Origin: Leuctra nigra
Lineage: Eukaryota; Arthropoda; Insecta; Plecoptera; Leuctridae
Reading direction: 5' to 3'
NCBI GenBank assembly: GCA_934045905.1
Contig: OW203766.1
Coordinates: forward strand, 13,758,309-13,822,308
Length of the DNA stretch: 64,000 nucleotides
This document shows, one piece after another, positions 12,841-22,536 of this stretch. Made by a program: the position numbers and the translations under genes. Under the pieces are notes generated by a model. The model had not been told where the DNA came from and ran no database searches. It saw only the letters and a program-made list of their open reading frames with translations. Within the stretch, counting starts at the first letter, position 1, and each line of letters begins with the position of its first letter.

Positions 12841-15800
12841 GTATTAGCGAACACTTCTGGATGCGCGCCTGGTACTGATACTGCACGCTGATGTACGCAG
12901 TGGTCGCCCAGGAGCTGACCAGGAACACCCCCAGCGCCGCCACCACGTAGCGGAAGTAGCTGGAACATGATGCACACGTGTTGTATTAGCGAACACTTCT
13001 GGATGCGCGCCTGGTACTGATACTGCACGCTGATGTACGCAGTGGTCGCCCAGGAGCTGACCAGGAACACCCCCAGCGCCGCCACCACGTAGCGGAAGTA
13101 GCTGGAACATCATGCACACGTGTTGTATTAGCGAACACTTCTGGATGCGCGCCTGGTACTGATACTGCACGCTGATGTACGCAGTGGTCGCCCAGGAGCT
13201 GACCAGGAACACCCCCAGCGCCGCCACCACGTAGCGGAAGTAGCTGGAACATGATGCACACGTGTTGTATTAGCGAACACTCCTGGATGCGCGCCTGGTA
13301 CTGATACTGCACGCTGATGTACGCAGTGGTCGCCCAGGAGCTGACCAGGAACACCCCCAGCGCCGCCACCACGTAGCGGAAGTAGCTGGAACATCATGCA
13401 CACGTGTTGTATTAGCGAACACTCCTGGATGCGCGCCTGGTACTGATACTGCACGCTGATGTACGCAGTGGTCGCCCAGGAGCTGACCAGGAACACCCCC
13501 AGCGCCGCCACCACGTAGCGGAAGTAGCTGGAACATGATGCACACGTGTTGTATTAGCGAACACTCCTGGATGCGCGCCTGGTACTGATACTGCATGCTG
13601 ATGTACGCAGTGGTCGCCCAGGAGCTGACCAGGAACACCCCCAGCGCCGCCACCACGTAGCGGAAGTAGCTGGAACATCATGCACACGTGTTGTATTAGC
13701 GAACACTCCTGGATGCGCGCCTGGTACTGATACTGCACGCTGATGTACGCAGTGGTCGCCCAGGAGCTGACCAGGAACACCCCCAGCGCCGCCACCACGT
13801 AGCGGAAGTAGCTGGAACATGATGCACACGTGTTGTATTAGCGAACACTCCTGGATGCGCGCCTGGTACTGATACTGCACGCTGATGTACGCAGTGGTCG
13901 CCCAGGAGCTGACCAGGAACACCCCCAGCGCCGCCACCACGTAGCGGAAGTAGCTGGAACATGATGCACACGTGTTGTATTAGCGAACACTCCTGGATGC
14001 GCGCCTGGTACTGATACTGCACGCTGATGTACGCAGTGGTCGCCCAGGAGCTGACCAGGAACACCCCCAGCGCCGCCACCACGTAGCGGAAGTAGCTGGA
14101 ACATGATGCACACGTGTTGTATTAGCGAACACTCCTGGATGCGCGCCTGGTACTGATACTGCACGCTGATGTACGCAGTGGTCGCCCAGGAGCTGACCAG
14201 GAACACCCCCAGCGCCGCCACCACGTAGCGGAAGTAGCTGGAACATGATGCACACGTGTTGTATTAGCGAACACTCCTGGATGCGCGCCTGGTACTGATA
14301 TTGCACGCTGATGTACGCAGTGGTCGCCCAGGAGCTGACCAGGAACACCCCCAGCGCCGCCACCACGTAGCGGAAGTAGCTGGAACATGATGCACACGTG
14401 TTGTATTAGCGAACACTTCTGGATGCGCGCCTGGTACTGATACTGCACTCTGATGTACGCAGTGGTCGCCCAGGAGCTGACCAGGAACACCCCCAGCGCC
14501 GCCACCACGTAGCGGAAGTAGCTGGAACATGATGCACACGTGTTGTATTAGCGAACACTCCTGGATGCGCGCCTGGTACTGATACTGCATGCTGATGTAC
14601 GCAGTGGTCGCCCAGGAGCTGACCAGGAACACCCCCAGCGCCGCCACCACGTAGCGGAAGTAGCTGGAACATCATGCACACGTGTTGTATTAGCGAACAC
14701 TCCTGGATGCGCGCCTGGTACTGATACTGCACGCTGATGTACGCAGTGGTCGCCCAGGAGCTGACCAGGAACACCCCCAGCGCCGCCACCACGTAGCGGA
14801 AGTAGCTGGAACACCATGCACACGTGTTGTATTAGCGAACACTCCTGGATGCGCGCCTGGTACTGATACTGCACGCTGATGTACGCAGTGGTCGCCCAGG
14901 AGCTGACCAGGAACACCCCCAGCGCCGCCACCACGTAGCGGAAGTAGCTGGAACATGATGCACACGTGTTGTATTAGCGAACACTCCTGGATGCGCGCCT
15001 GGTACTGATACTGCATGCTGATGTACGCAGTGGTCGCCCAGGAGCTGACCAGGAACACCCCCAGCGCCGCCACCACGTAGCGGAAGTAGCTGGAACATCA
15101 TGCACACGTGTTGTATTAGCGAACACTCCTGGATGCGCGCCTGGTACTGATACTGCACGCTGATGTACGCAGTGGTCGCCCAGGAGCTGACCAGGAACAC
15201 CCCCAGCGCCGCCACCACGTAGCGGAAGTAGCTGGAACATGATGCACACGTGTTGTATTAGCGAACACTCCTGGATGCGCGCCTGGTACTGATACTGCAC
15301 GCTGATGTACGCAGTGGTCGCCCAGGAGCTGACCAGGAACACCCCCAGCGCCGCCACCACGTAGCGGAAGTAGCTGGAACATGATGCACACGTGTTGTAT
15401 TAGCGAACACTCCTGGATGCGCGCCTGGTACTGATACTGCACGCTGATGTACGCAGTGGTCGCCCAGGAGCTGACCAGGAACACCCCCAGCGCCGCCACC
15501 ACGTAGCGGAAGTAGCTGGAACATGATGCACACGTGTTGTATTAGCGAACACTCCTGGATGCGCGCCTGGTACTGATACTGCACGCTGATGTACGCAGTG
15601 GTCGCCCAGGAGCTGACCAGGAACACCCCCAGCGCCGCCACCACGTAGCGGAAGTAGCTGGAACACCATGCACACGTGTTGTATTAGCGAACACTCCTGG
15701 ATGCGCGCCTGGTACTGATACTGCACGCTGATGTACGCAGTGGTCGCCCAGGAGCTGACCAGGAACACCCCCAGCGCCGCCACCACGTAGCGGAAGTAGC

Positions 15801-16262
15801 TGGAACATGATGCACACGTGTTGTATTAGCGAACACTCCTGGATGCGCGCCTGGTACTGATACTGCACGCTGATGTACGCAGTGGTCGCCCAGGAGCTGA
15901 CCAGGAACACCCCCAGCGCCGCCACCACGTAGCGGAAGTAGCTGGAACACCATGCACACGTGTTGTATTAGCGAACACTCCTGGATGCGCGCCTGGTACT
16001 GATACTGCACGCTGATGTACGCAGTGGTCGCCCAGGAGCTGACCAGGAACACCCCCAGCGCCGCCACCACGTAGCGGAAGTAGCTGGAACACGATGCACA
16101 CGTGTTGTATTAGCGAACACTCCTGGATGCGCGCCTGGTACTGATACTGCACGCTGATGTACGCAGTGGTCGCCCAGGAGCTGACCAGGAACACCCCCAG
16201 CGCCGCCACCACGTAGCGGAAGTAGCTGGAACATCATGCACACGTGTTGTATTAGCGAACAC

Positions 16263-16367
16263 TCCTGGATGCGCGCCTGGTACTGATACTGCATGCTGAT
16301 GTACGCAGTGGTCGCCCAGGAGCTGACCAGGAACACCCCCAGCGCCGCCACCACGTAGCGGAAGTAG
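16263..16367 (-). CDS. Exon 10, first (5'-most) copy of the amplified exon
   Basis: The acceptor is ggtgttccag|CTACTT and the donor ATCCAGGA|GTGTTC. The exon is exactly 105 nt, phase 2 in and 2 out. It reads on from exon 9 as 'N-YFRYVVAALGVFLVSSW', then 'ATTAYISMQYQYQARIQ'. This is the membrane helix that follows the 'QFYV' block in the family, just before the 'DELYDKPWTR'-like segment, which would be in an exon left of the window. It is the copy next to unique intron 9 sequence, and it carries ATG (Met) at the M/V variable site. It is the best candidate for the copy spliced to exon 9. Confidence 0.88.
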
Positions 16368-16389
16368 CTGGAACACCATGCACACGTGT

Positions 16390-17087
16390 ACAAGCGATCA
16401 GCTTACGCATGCGAGTCGGCATTCATCATGCGGCATTGTCATTCCGCATGCGGGATCTTCCCATTGAATTAGTACAGCATTATACCTATATTAGGTTCGC
16501 TCGGCAAAACAAAATATTAGTTATTACCGATCAATAAATCTGATTGACAGAATAATATTAGATCGCTCAATCAAAAGTCAGACCAAGTGATCGATCTCCT
16601 CGTCTCACTCTAGTAAATGACCTATCATTTCATTGATAATAACATAACCTGACCAGAAGTCATTAAAATTTGTTCAACGATTGTTTTCTTTTGACAAGTG
16701 TACATATTTAATTTACATATCAATCATTTTATAATTTCAATTTATGAAAGTAAATCATTTTGGCTTGTTGATGTTTGTTATCGACTGAATTGGCAGAAGC
16801 AATCAAATCTAAGTAGCAAGTTTCCTAGGTAGTAAAGCTCTGGAATTGCACTCCGAAGGTCCTAGGTTCAATTCCCAAGTACGTCAATACCGCATGAAGA
16901 GATTTAGTGGATTCCCTCAGTCCAGAGGCAAATGATGGTAAGGTTCCCTGATATTAATGTAGTACTATAGTTATTCAATTTCGATTTATCGCACACCACT
17001 TCACTTCTTCCACCAATTATTGAAGACGTTGATCAACTTGTACCTGTCAGGCGATCACCTGTTGTTACACGGGAATGTGTGACTTAC
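16390..17087 (-). other. Intron 9 (unique part), with SINE-like fragment
   Basis: AT-rich intron between exon 9 and the array. The array homology stops at 16389, within a native ACACGTGT palindrome. The only recognisable content is a tRNA-derived SINE-like stretch at about 16815-16975. Confidence 0.7.
16815..16975 (+). mobile_element. tRNA-derived SINE-like fragment
   Basis: It has the family layout: 'GCAAGTT', then a B-box-like 'AGGTTCAATTCCC', then 'CCTCAGTCCAGAGGC', then 'AAGGTTCCCT'. The same order recurs at 63275-63470 and, reversed, at 58505-58670 and 41103-41245. Confidence 0.6.
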
Positions 17088-17167
17088 TTGGACGCCAGCA
17101 GGAGCAGCACGATGCCGATGACGTAGAACTGCGTGTCGTTGGACATGTACCAACTCCACAGCATGCA
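17088..17167 (-). CDS. Exon 9: acyltransferase-3 core ('WSWY..ND.QFYV' block)
   Basis: Acceptor gtgttgcag|TGCATG and donor TCCAA|GTAAGT (80 nt, phase 0 in, 2 out). It encodes 'CMLWSWYMSNDTQFYVIGIV' followed by 'LLLLAS'. This matches the strongly conserved segment after the WW block, and starts the next membrane helix. The phase-2 end pairs with exon 10 (AA|C = Asn). Confidence 0.94.
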
Positions 17168-18134
17168 CTGCAACACGGATACAACATGGCGTCAGTGAGA
17201 GATTTAGAACAGAGCAAGTTGGATCAGCCCTGGAGGTCCCGTGTTCGATTCCCGCTACCGTCCGTCCTAGCTTAGGTATTTTCATTGCTTCCATTTAAAA
17301 TGAGATATATACTGGCAAGGTTCCCTATAAATAAGCCACGAATGCATTCGTCCTACAGTCCATCATTAGAATTTCTTCATCATCAACTCCTTATCATCAT
17401 CATAATTATTTAACCTTCGCCACTATTCTAGTTGCAGAACAGTACGACGTTAAACACCACTATACAAACATAACTAGGAAAACGCGAATGTTATACGTTG
17501 ATGAGCGAGCCATCGGACTGCATCCGATTTGATATGCGTTTGCAAGTATCAGCTGCTCTACAGGCCTTGGAACTGAAGCATCAAGTAGGCAGTGATGAAA
17601 TAACTTAGTATACATTTTTCAAAAATTTCAAGATTATAGAAGAAATGTCCTTAATTAAAATGACAATAACTTTTAAAATTAACGACAGTCTGAAAATTTG
17701 CAAAAATACCTAAAATGTTGGTCCTAATGTCCATAGTTTTAATTTGATCTGTTTAACGGTTCTAATTTAAATTTCGATTTGATACCTAAGTCGAACGATC
17801 CCAGAGACCGCTTAGATGACGTTAGTATGTATGCAAAATTTCAGATGGATTGGTTGAACGGTTTGACTTGGGCAGTGCTGGCCAAACAAACTTACAAACA
17901 AACAATCAAACACACAGAGAAAATGCCATGAGAGTATCGGGGTGACGCTCGCTAGGCTCGCTCAATCAATGAAAATGATGTATAGTGGTGGAAAGATAAA
18001 AGGTAAACCGTCCTTCCCCCTTTCCATGCATTTACGTAAGTCTGTGCCACTCCCTCTCGACCATCACTGGAAGAGTTGTTTGAATGTTGTGGGGGGTGAA
18101 TGGAGGGTTTGTCGAACTTATTCCATGAGTGTAC
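17168..18134 (-). other. Intron 8, with SINE fragment and dispersed repeat
   Basis: It contains a SINE fragment (17209-17335: 'AGCAAGTTGGATC', B-box-like 'GTGTTCGATTCCC', 'GGCAAGGTTCCCT') and one copy of a dispersed ~480-bp repeat at 17470-17940. No other coding signal seen. Confidence 0.65.
17470..17940 (+). repeat. Dispersed repeat 'GCGTTGATGAGCGAG' family, full-length copy
   Basis: It begins near 'AAACGCGAATGTTATACG' and 'GATGAGCGAG', continues with 'CTGCTCTACAGGCCTTGGAA', then 'AAAATGTTGGTCCTAATG', and ends with 'GCAAAATTTCAGATGGATTG' and 'CTTGGGCAGT'. The same blocks in the same order occur reversed at 44870-45345 and, more diverged, at 52392-53070 and 56456-56950. No coding capacity, so it is a non-autonomous element of unknown class. 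Confidence 0.65.
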
Positions 18135-18300
18135 CATGTCTTTGCGCGGGAAGAGACTGTTGATGTAGAGGGCGTTGCGCCACCAGTAGTTGTCGCAGTT
18201 GAGTTCGTCGAGGATGAGCGGCTCGAACACCGAGTTGTTGCGGATCCACTTCATAGAGAGCTCCACCATGCCCAGCACGAACAAGTAGACGGGAGTCAGC
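18135..18300 (-). CDS. Exon 8: acyltransferase-3 core
   Basis: Acceptor cttgttgcag|GCTGAC and donor GACATG|GTACAC (166 nt, phase 2 in, 0 out). The peptide starts 'LTPVYLFVLGMVELSMKWI' (a membrane helix) and includes 'CDNYWWRNALYINSLFP'. The 'CxxxWWxNLLYINNxxP' segment is one of the most conserved blocks of NRF-6-like proteins. Exon 9 follows in phase 0 with the matching 'CMxWSWYxxNDxQFYV' block, so the order and phasing are right. Confidence 0.95.
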
Positions 18301-19438
18301 CTGCAACAAGTCGTAACATGTCACGGTTTTGCGTTGCGTTGAGCACTTTTGGAATCATGTAATCAAGCTCCAAGCAATTACAATTTGACTGAGGTGTATA
18401 AATACTATGGATTGATTATTGAAGTATTCTCTTCCAAAATTACGTTTTACTAATGTCGTTTTCGGCTGGCCGCACTGGGGTTGCACTGAGTTCTTGATCG
18501 TGACGTCATGTCGTAACCTGGTTTTGCACTAGTGCTGCCTAGTGCTGCCCCCAGTGCGGTCTCAGCCGAATACGAATGATATGTTTTGATTTTGTGTTTT
18601 GACACTGACAGCTATTTTCAAATGGCAACCGAAGAAATTGAGCTCCCGAGTGTTTTAAAGGAAAACCTCCAGTAACAACATCAATTTTGTTTTTCCCGCC
18701 GCCATTTTGTCGGAGTGCGGCGGAGTGGAGGGGGCAACTCTACCAAATATTTCCGAGCAAGAAATAGTGCACTGAGTGCGCACCCAGTGTGCACCACTTC
18801 CCAGTCGAATACGAAAACATTGCCCCAGAGCAACTCGCACTGCCAGTCGAACACGCCACTTGCACTCAGTGCAGCTCAGTGCAACCCCAGTGCGGCCAGC
18901 CGAAATCGACATAAGTATTACAAATGTAATTGGATGAAGGTAGATTATCTTGTTTTTTTGAGCTCATCTCAAGAATCATTGAAATGTTCGCTCCTTCTAC
19001 CTCTGATGTCCAGATTTATGCCCGATGACGTCTCGCTCGCATACATCTCTCATCTCAGCTCTCATTACATCTCTTCTACTAGTCATTTGCTTTATATAAG
19101 ACACTCTTATCTTTAAAATTGGTTCTTGAGGTCAACCATATATTCTACTGTAACTTTACAAACGCTGCCTGCATTACGTGACATAATTATTCGACTTCTG
19201 TTAATCCTTGTAAATGTGCTAGAGTTACCCACATTCTACTTCATTCTGTGACATACGTAAACTTTCATTTTAAAAAGCTTTTTAACTGTTATCTGTAAAG
19301 GATTAAATTGAGAAACCTATTTTGGTACTATATCTAAAGAGGTTTTTAACAAAATCAACAATATATCCATAGTCACTGTCCACCATTACTGATCACCATA
19401 GCCGGGCCTCCCCCCCCCCCATACCTCCACCCACGCAC
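18301..19438 (-). other. Intron 7, carrying a Harbinger-type MITE
   Basis: Apart from the 458-bp MITE at 18454-18911, it is AT-rich with no recognised feature. A run of C occurs just inside the intron next to exon 7 (about 19411-19420). Confidence 0.65.
18454..18911. mobile_element. PIF/Harbinger-like MITE, copy 1
   Basis: Terminal inverted repeats of about 36 bp start TGTCGTTTTCGGCTGGCCGC and match the reverse complement of the other end with one mismatch. The flanks are a 3-bp TAA duplication (18451-18453, 18912-18914), the TWA target typical of PIF/Harbinger. A second copy lies at 38411-38857. Confidence 0.85.
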
Positions 19439-19570
19439 CTGACGAATCTGTAGAAGATGAGCGTGAGGAACTTGAGCGAGCTGGCCTTGAGCCCGTGGTC
19501 CACCTTCTTGACGCGGTCCACATCGCCGCCGAGGATCGTCTTGAAGTAGAGGAACGTCACCAGCAGTCCG
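19439..19570 (-). CDS. Exon 7: acyltransferase-3 core
   Basis: Acceptor cgatctccag|CGGACT and donor TTCGTCAG|GTGCGT (132 nt, phase 2 in, 2 out). It encodes the helix 'GLLVTFLYFKTIL', a short charged loop 'GGDVDRVKKVDHGLKASS', then 'FLTLIFYRFVR'. The last segment leads into the family motif 'YRFxRLTPxYxFVL' completed by exon 8. Confidence 0.93.
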
Positions 19571-19873
19571 CTGGAGATCGAACAAAACATGTGCACTTGT
19601 TAGCTATGACGATTTGTTAATATGACAGATTACTTAGTTCTGTGGTGGCTTGCCTCATGTTAAGATATCCTCTAACCTTTTATATAAAATAGTTGTGCTC
19701 TGTTGCCGCATCCGTCTTTCCTGTTATTTCGTGCGGTCAATGCTGGGATGGTTCTCTAATATCGTCCGTCCTTACCTACTCAACATCATCATCATTTCAT
19801 CCCTCACCATAAGCCTACTTGCAGAACTAAAGCTCATGATCAAGATGTCTTGGTTTGATTCCCCTGGTGTTAC
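19571..19873 (-). other. Intron 6
   Basis: Short AT-rich intron of 303 bp; no feature seen. Confidence 0.7.
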
Positions 19874-19967
19874 CTGATGAAGAAGAAGGTGTCGACGGAG
19901 AAGGTGGCGTTGCTGATGGTTTGGAACATGAAGTTGCGCTCGGTGACGGTCCGGTAGAACTTGTTCT
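19874..19967 (-). CDS. Exon 6: acyltransferase-3 core, extracellular/luminal loop and helix start
   Basis: Acceptor atgttgcag|AGAACA and donor TTCATCAG|GTAACA (94 nt, phase 1 in, 2 out). The peptide 'NKFYRTVTERNFMFQTISNA' continues 'TFSVDTFFFIS'. The 'SVDTFFFISGLL' block across the exon 6/7 junction is a hallmark of the family, at the start of the third predicted membrane helix. Confidence 0.93.
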
Positions 19968-21117
19968 CTGCAACATTCAACAATTGTCAGTACTACAGGC
20001 ATAGATGTAAGAGGGGTTTATCCGCAACGAAACAGCCGGACAACTTTGAGCGCCCAAATGCGGAAGCTGTTTTGCATACTCCACACACAACGACAGATAC
20101 CTATCGGCCACCCGTACATTATAATAGAGGACCCTCACAGATCTACAGGCATCTACAATAGTCAAAAGTGGATAAAATCTGTATCTCAGAGGTAAAAGGC
20201 CGGAACTACATTTGCTTCTATACCTAAGCTCTATCAATTGCCATTTGGCTGATGTCTACTAATATTGCAATTATATTGAAGACGAAGTAGCTATTCTCTT
20301 ATACAATCATGTCACCATTACAAATATGATTGCATGAAGGCAGAATTACTAGTTTTTGAGCTCACGTCAAGAATCATTGATATGGACTTCTGGCCTTCTC
20401 CCTCTGAGGTACAGAATGTAAAGAAAATTCTTCACTTCACTTCACTTGAAAGTAATTTTATACGAAAGTCAAAGGACGACATGATGTTCTTTTTTGCTCA
20501 ACTCTTTTGATTTTCAAGTGCTAAGTCTTTTTCAATAATGTATAGAAAGGTTATAAATTCCTATATTTTACGGAAAAATTATTTAATGACAACAGATAAA
20601 AATAAACTCTCTTCTCCGGAAACTGTAAGTTTCTCGTGGAATTATCAGTTAGATTATGACCGCAACAAGAGATTTACAACCGCCATCTCCACTTCTGACA
20701 TTTACCCATTTGTCTCCACCGACATTTTCAAGCGCCGACTTAACACTTGCGGTTTTCTAGAAATTGCGGATACACTTCCTTCCTCCCCTCGCTGAAATAT
20801 GTTCATCTTGCAGACTGAGATCTCCGCAACCTTTCATTCACTTTTACTTCCTAACCTACAAAAGACGACTTTTACTCTCGGATGTTTGCGTGGTTCTGAT
20901 CGAGCAGAGTCGAGCTTAGAGATTATCAAGTGTTTTGTAATGCGCCGGTTTACATAAGATAGCCGTGATGGATTCTCAAACTTTATGTATTGTAACACAT
21001 AAATATAAGTTACAATATGTAACACATGTAACACAATATATGTAACACATAAGTTATTTATGGTTTGTGATTGTTTTCCTTGCCACATAAAATGTAAAAT
21101 TATTATTGCAAGATGTT

Positions 21118-21157
<40 letters not shown>
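21118..21157. repeat. (TAAA)n microsatellite
   Basis: About nine uninterrupted tetranucleotide copies. Confidence 0.9.
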
Positions 21158-21158
<1 letters not shown>

Positions 21159-21827
21159 ATCGCGTTTTCCAACTTGTATGAAGAAATACATTTGTTCAAG
21201 CAAATCTTGAGATATTCTCATAAGCCAAATTATTAAAATATCATGAATTATGAGATAAACCGGCATATTTCCTAAATTAATTTGGTATAAGATTTTGATA
21301 CATTCCATCTCTTTTTGGGGAAAAAATTAACATCATGATAACTGGCCAAACCAGTCTCACTACCTACTTTAAAATAATTTTAAAATCTTCCTCTTCATCT
21401 AGGTTATCGTTCAGTTCCTCTGAAATGACTGTCTTCACTACTTCTTGTTTTCCAGTTATTATTTTTACCGACTAATTATTCACAAGTTTGTGAGTGTTAT
21501 TTCTACCAGTCGCTCCAAGTCCTCTGTATAATTTTCTCGATTTGTGTCACACTTTTGTATCATGTAATCAAGCTCAATCAATTGCAATTTGACTCAAGTC
21601 AACAATTACAATTACTATATTCTTAAAATATTACTGGTCTCAAGATTACAAATGTGTTTGGATGAAAGCAGAATTGGTTTTAGCTCATTCCAAGAATCAC
21701 GAAATGGACATCAGGCCTTCTACCTCTGAGGCACAGAATTATTAGCCATACGATTCAGTCTCTTGATATGTTTTGCTTCTTAAATTTGCAAAACTATTTG
21801 ATAGACAGTATGTACTGAATACGTATA

Positions 21828-21953
21828 GGGCCTTTATTCTATAACGGAAACGAAATCATTTCAGTCAGAAATCATATCACTGCCATAAGGATAACATTGT
21901 TCTGAAATGATTCCAGATCGAAATGATTTCATTTTCGTTATAAAATAGTCCCC
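21828..21953. mobile_element. Short MITE with ~35-bp inverted repeats, 33 bp from the exon 5 donor
   Basis: The left end 'TATTCTATAACGGAAACGAA' and the reverse complement of the right end 'TTCGTTATAAAATAG' pair along about 35 bp, with a few mismatches, around a ~55-bp middle. Confidence 0.65.
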
Positions 21954-21985
21954 CTGGGGACCATATTGGGAATGATTGCAAGTAC

Positions 21986-22153
21986 CTGCAATGGCGAACA
22001 CCTGTAGATACGTGTGAACCATGATGACCCAGGCAAGACTGAGGAAACGCAGTCCATGGATTGAAGTGAGAGAATCTTCTGGGGTCGAGCAGTTGAGGAT
22101 CTTCCGTCCGTTAGAGATGACGGAGAAGGAGAGAACACATTGCGTCAACAAAC
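21986..22153 (-). CDS. Exon 5: start of acyltransferase-3 core with R-x10-H motif
   Basis: Acceptor ctcccgcag|GTTTGT, donor TTGCAG|GTACTT (168 nt, phase 1 in, 1 out). It encodes 'LLTQCVLSFSVISNGRKIL', then 'SLTSIHGLRFLSLAWVIMVH'. 'FSxxxNxxKIL' followed by 'xxHGLRFLSLxWVIxxHTY' is the classic start of the acyltransferase-3 domain in NRF-6-like proteins. R367 and H378 are exactly ten residues apart, matching the conserved motif implicated in acyl transfer in this superfamily. A small inverted-repeat MITE lies 33 bases past the donor. Confidence 0.95.
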
Positions 22154-22297
22154 CTGCGGGAGAGAGATGACAATACTTTTACATCATTTTAAAACATCAT
22201 CATTCATCATACATAACAGTGGATGCAAATCTAGTTTCTCTCATACAGATTGTTGTCAATGAACAAAGACAAGGGTCACTATTGTAAGTATTTCATG

Positions 22298-22515
22298 GTA
22301 CACTCAAACCAATAAAAATCGGTACTCGAAAAGAAAATGATTGGCTGATTAAGGTTTGATGGCATCATCCCATGAAGGCTGTGTTAACGCATCATCTACC
22401 TCTAGTGGGTGAGGTCTTATTTCATTGATAACAACAAGGATTGATTGTCAAGGAACCTTACCAGCAGCCTATCCTTTTCTTTTCGAGTACCAATTTTTTT
22501 TTGGTTTGAGTGTAC
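22298..22515. mobile_element. MITE with GTACACTC termini (copy 1 of 3)
   Basis: Ends are GTACACTCAAACCAA and its inverted match TTGGTTTGAGTGTAC, with inverted similarity running about 40 bp ('CGGTACTCGAAAAGAAAA'). Relatives lie at 41371-41591 and 48441-48639, sharing the internal 'GACAATCAATC' and 'GATGATGCCATCAAA' blocks. Confidence 0.75.
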
Positions 22516-22536
22516 CTACTTTTAATGGTAATTAAA

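Larger units (their letters stand above)
1..16389 (-). repeat. Tandem array of a 142-bp unit = exon 10 plus intron edges (115 full exon copies and one partial)
   Basis: The unit is a 105-nt exon plus a 37-nt spacer (about 18 nt from the start of the downstream intron and 19 nt from the end of the upstream intron). Exon copies lie at 16263-16367 minus multiples of 142, down to 75-179, with bases 1-37 a partial copy, so the array runs off the left edge. Register is unbroken: no indel seen in 16 kb. Variation is limited to a few sites: three forms around the spacer ATGATG/ACCATG/ATCATG, CACGTG or CATGTG in the spacer, the last exon bases GA or AA, CAG or CAA (synonymous), ATG or GTG, and GCG or TCA (Ala/Ser). 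Single copies carry Ser to Arg, Tyr to Cys or Ile to Phe changes. No copy has a stop in the gene frame, and all keep AG and GT. The array is GC-rich against AT-rich introns. Confidence 0.97.
19968..21985 (-). other. Intron 5, with microsatellite and small MITE
   Basis: AT-rich. It holds a (TAAA)n run at 21118-21157 and a short inverted-repeat MITE at 21828-21953. The rest shows no recognisable gene. Confidence 0.65.

Noticed and set aside
1..16389. CRISPR array or bacterial satellite
   Set aside because: Units are entirely repeated, with no unique spacers, and the core is a spliced eukaryotic exon.
64..16393. Long series of overlapping 128-codon minus-strand open frames across the array
   Set aside because: They arise from reading through the 37-nt spacers, which shifts frame until the TAA in a third spacer. 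The true frame is the spliced 105-nt exon.
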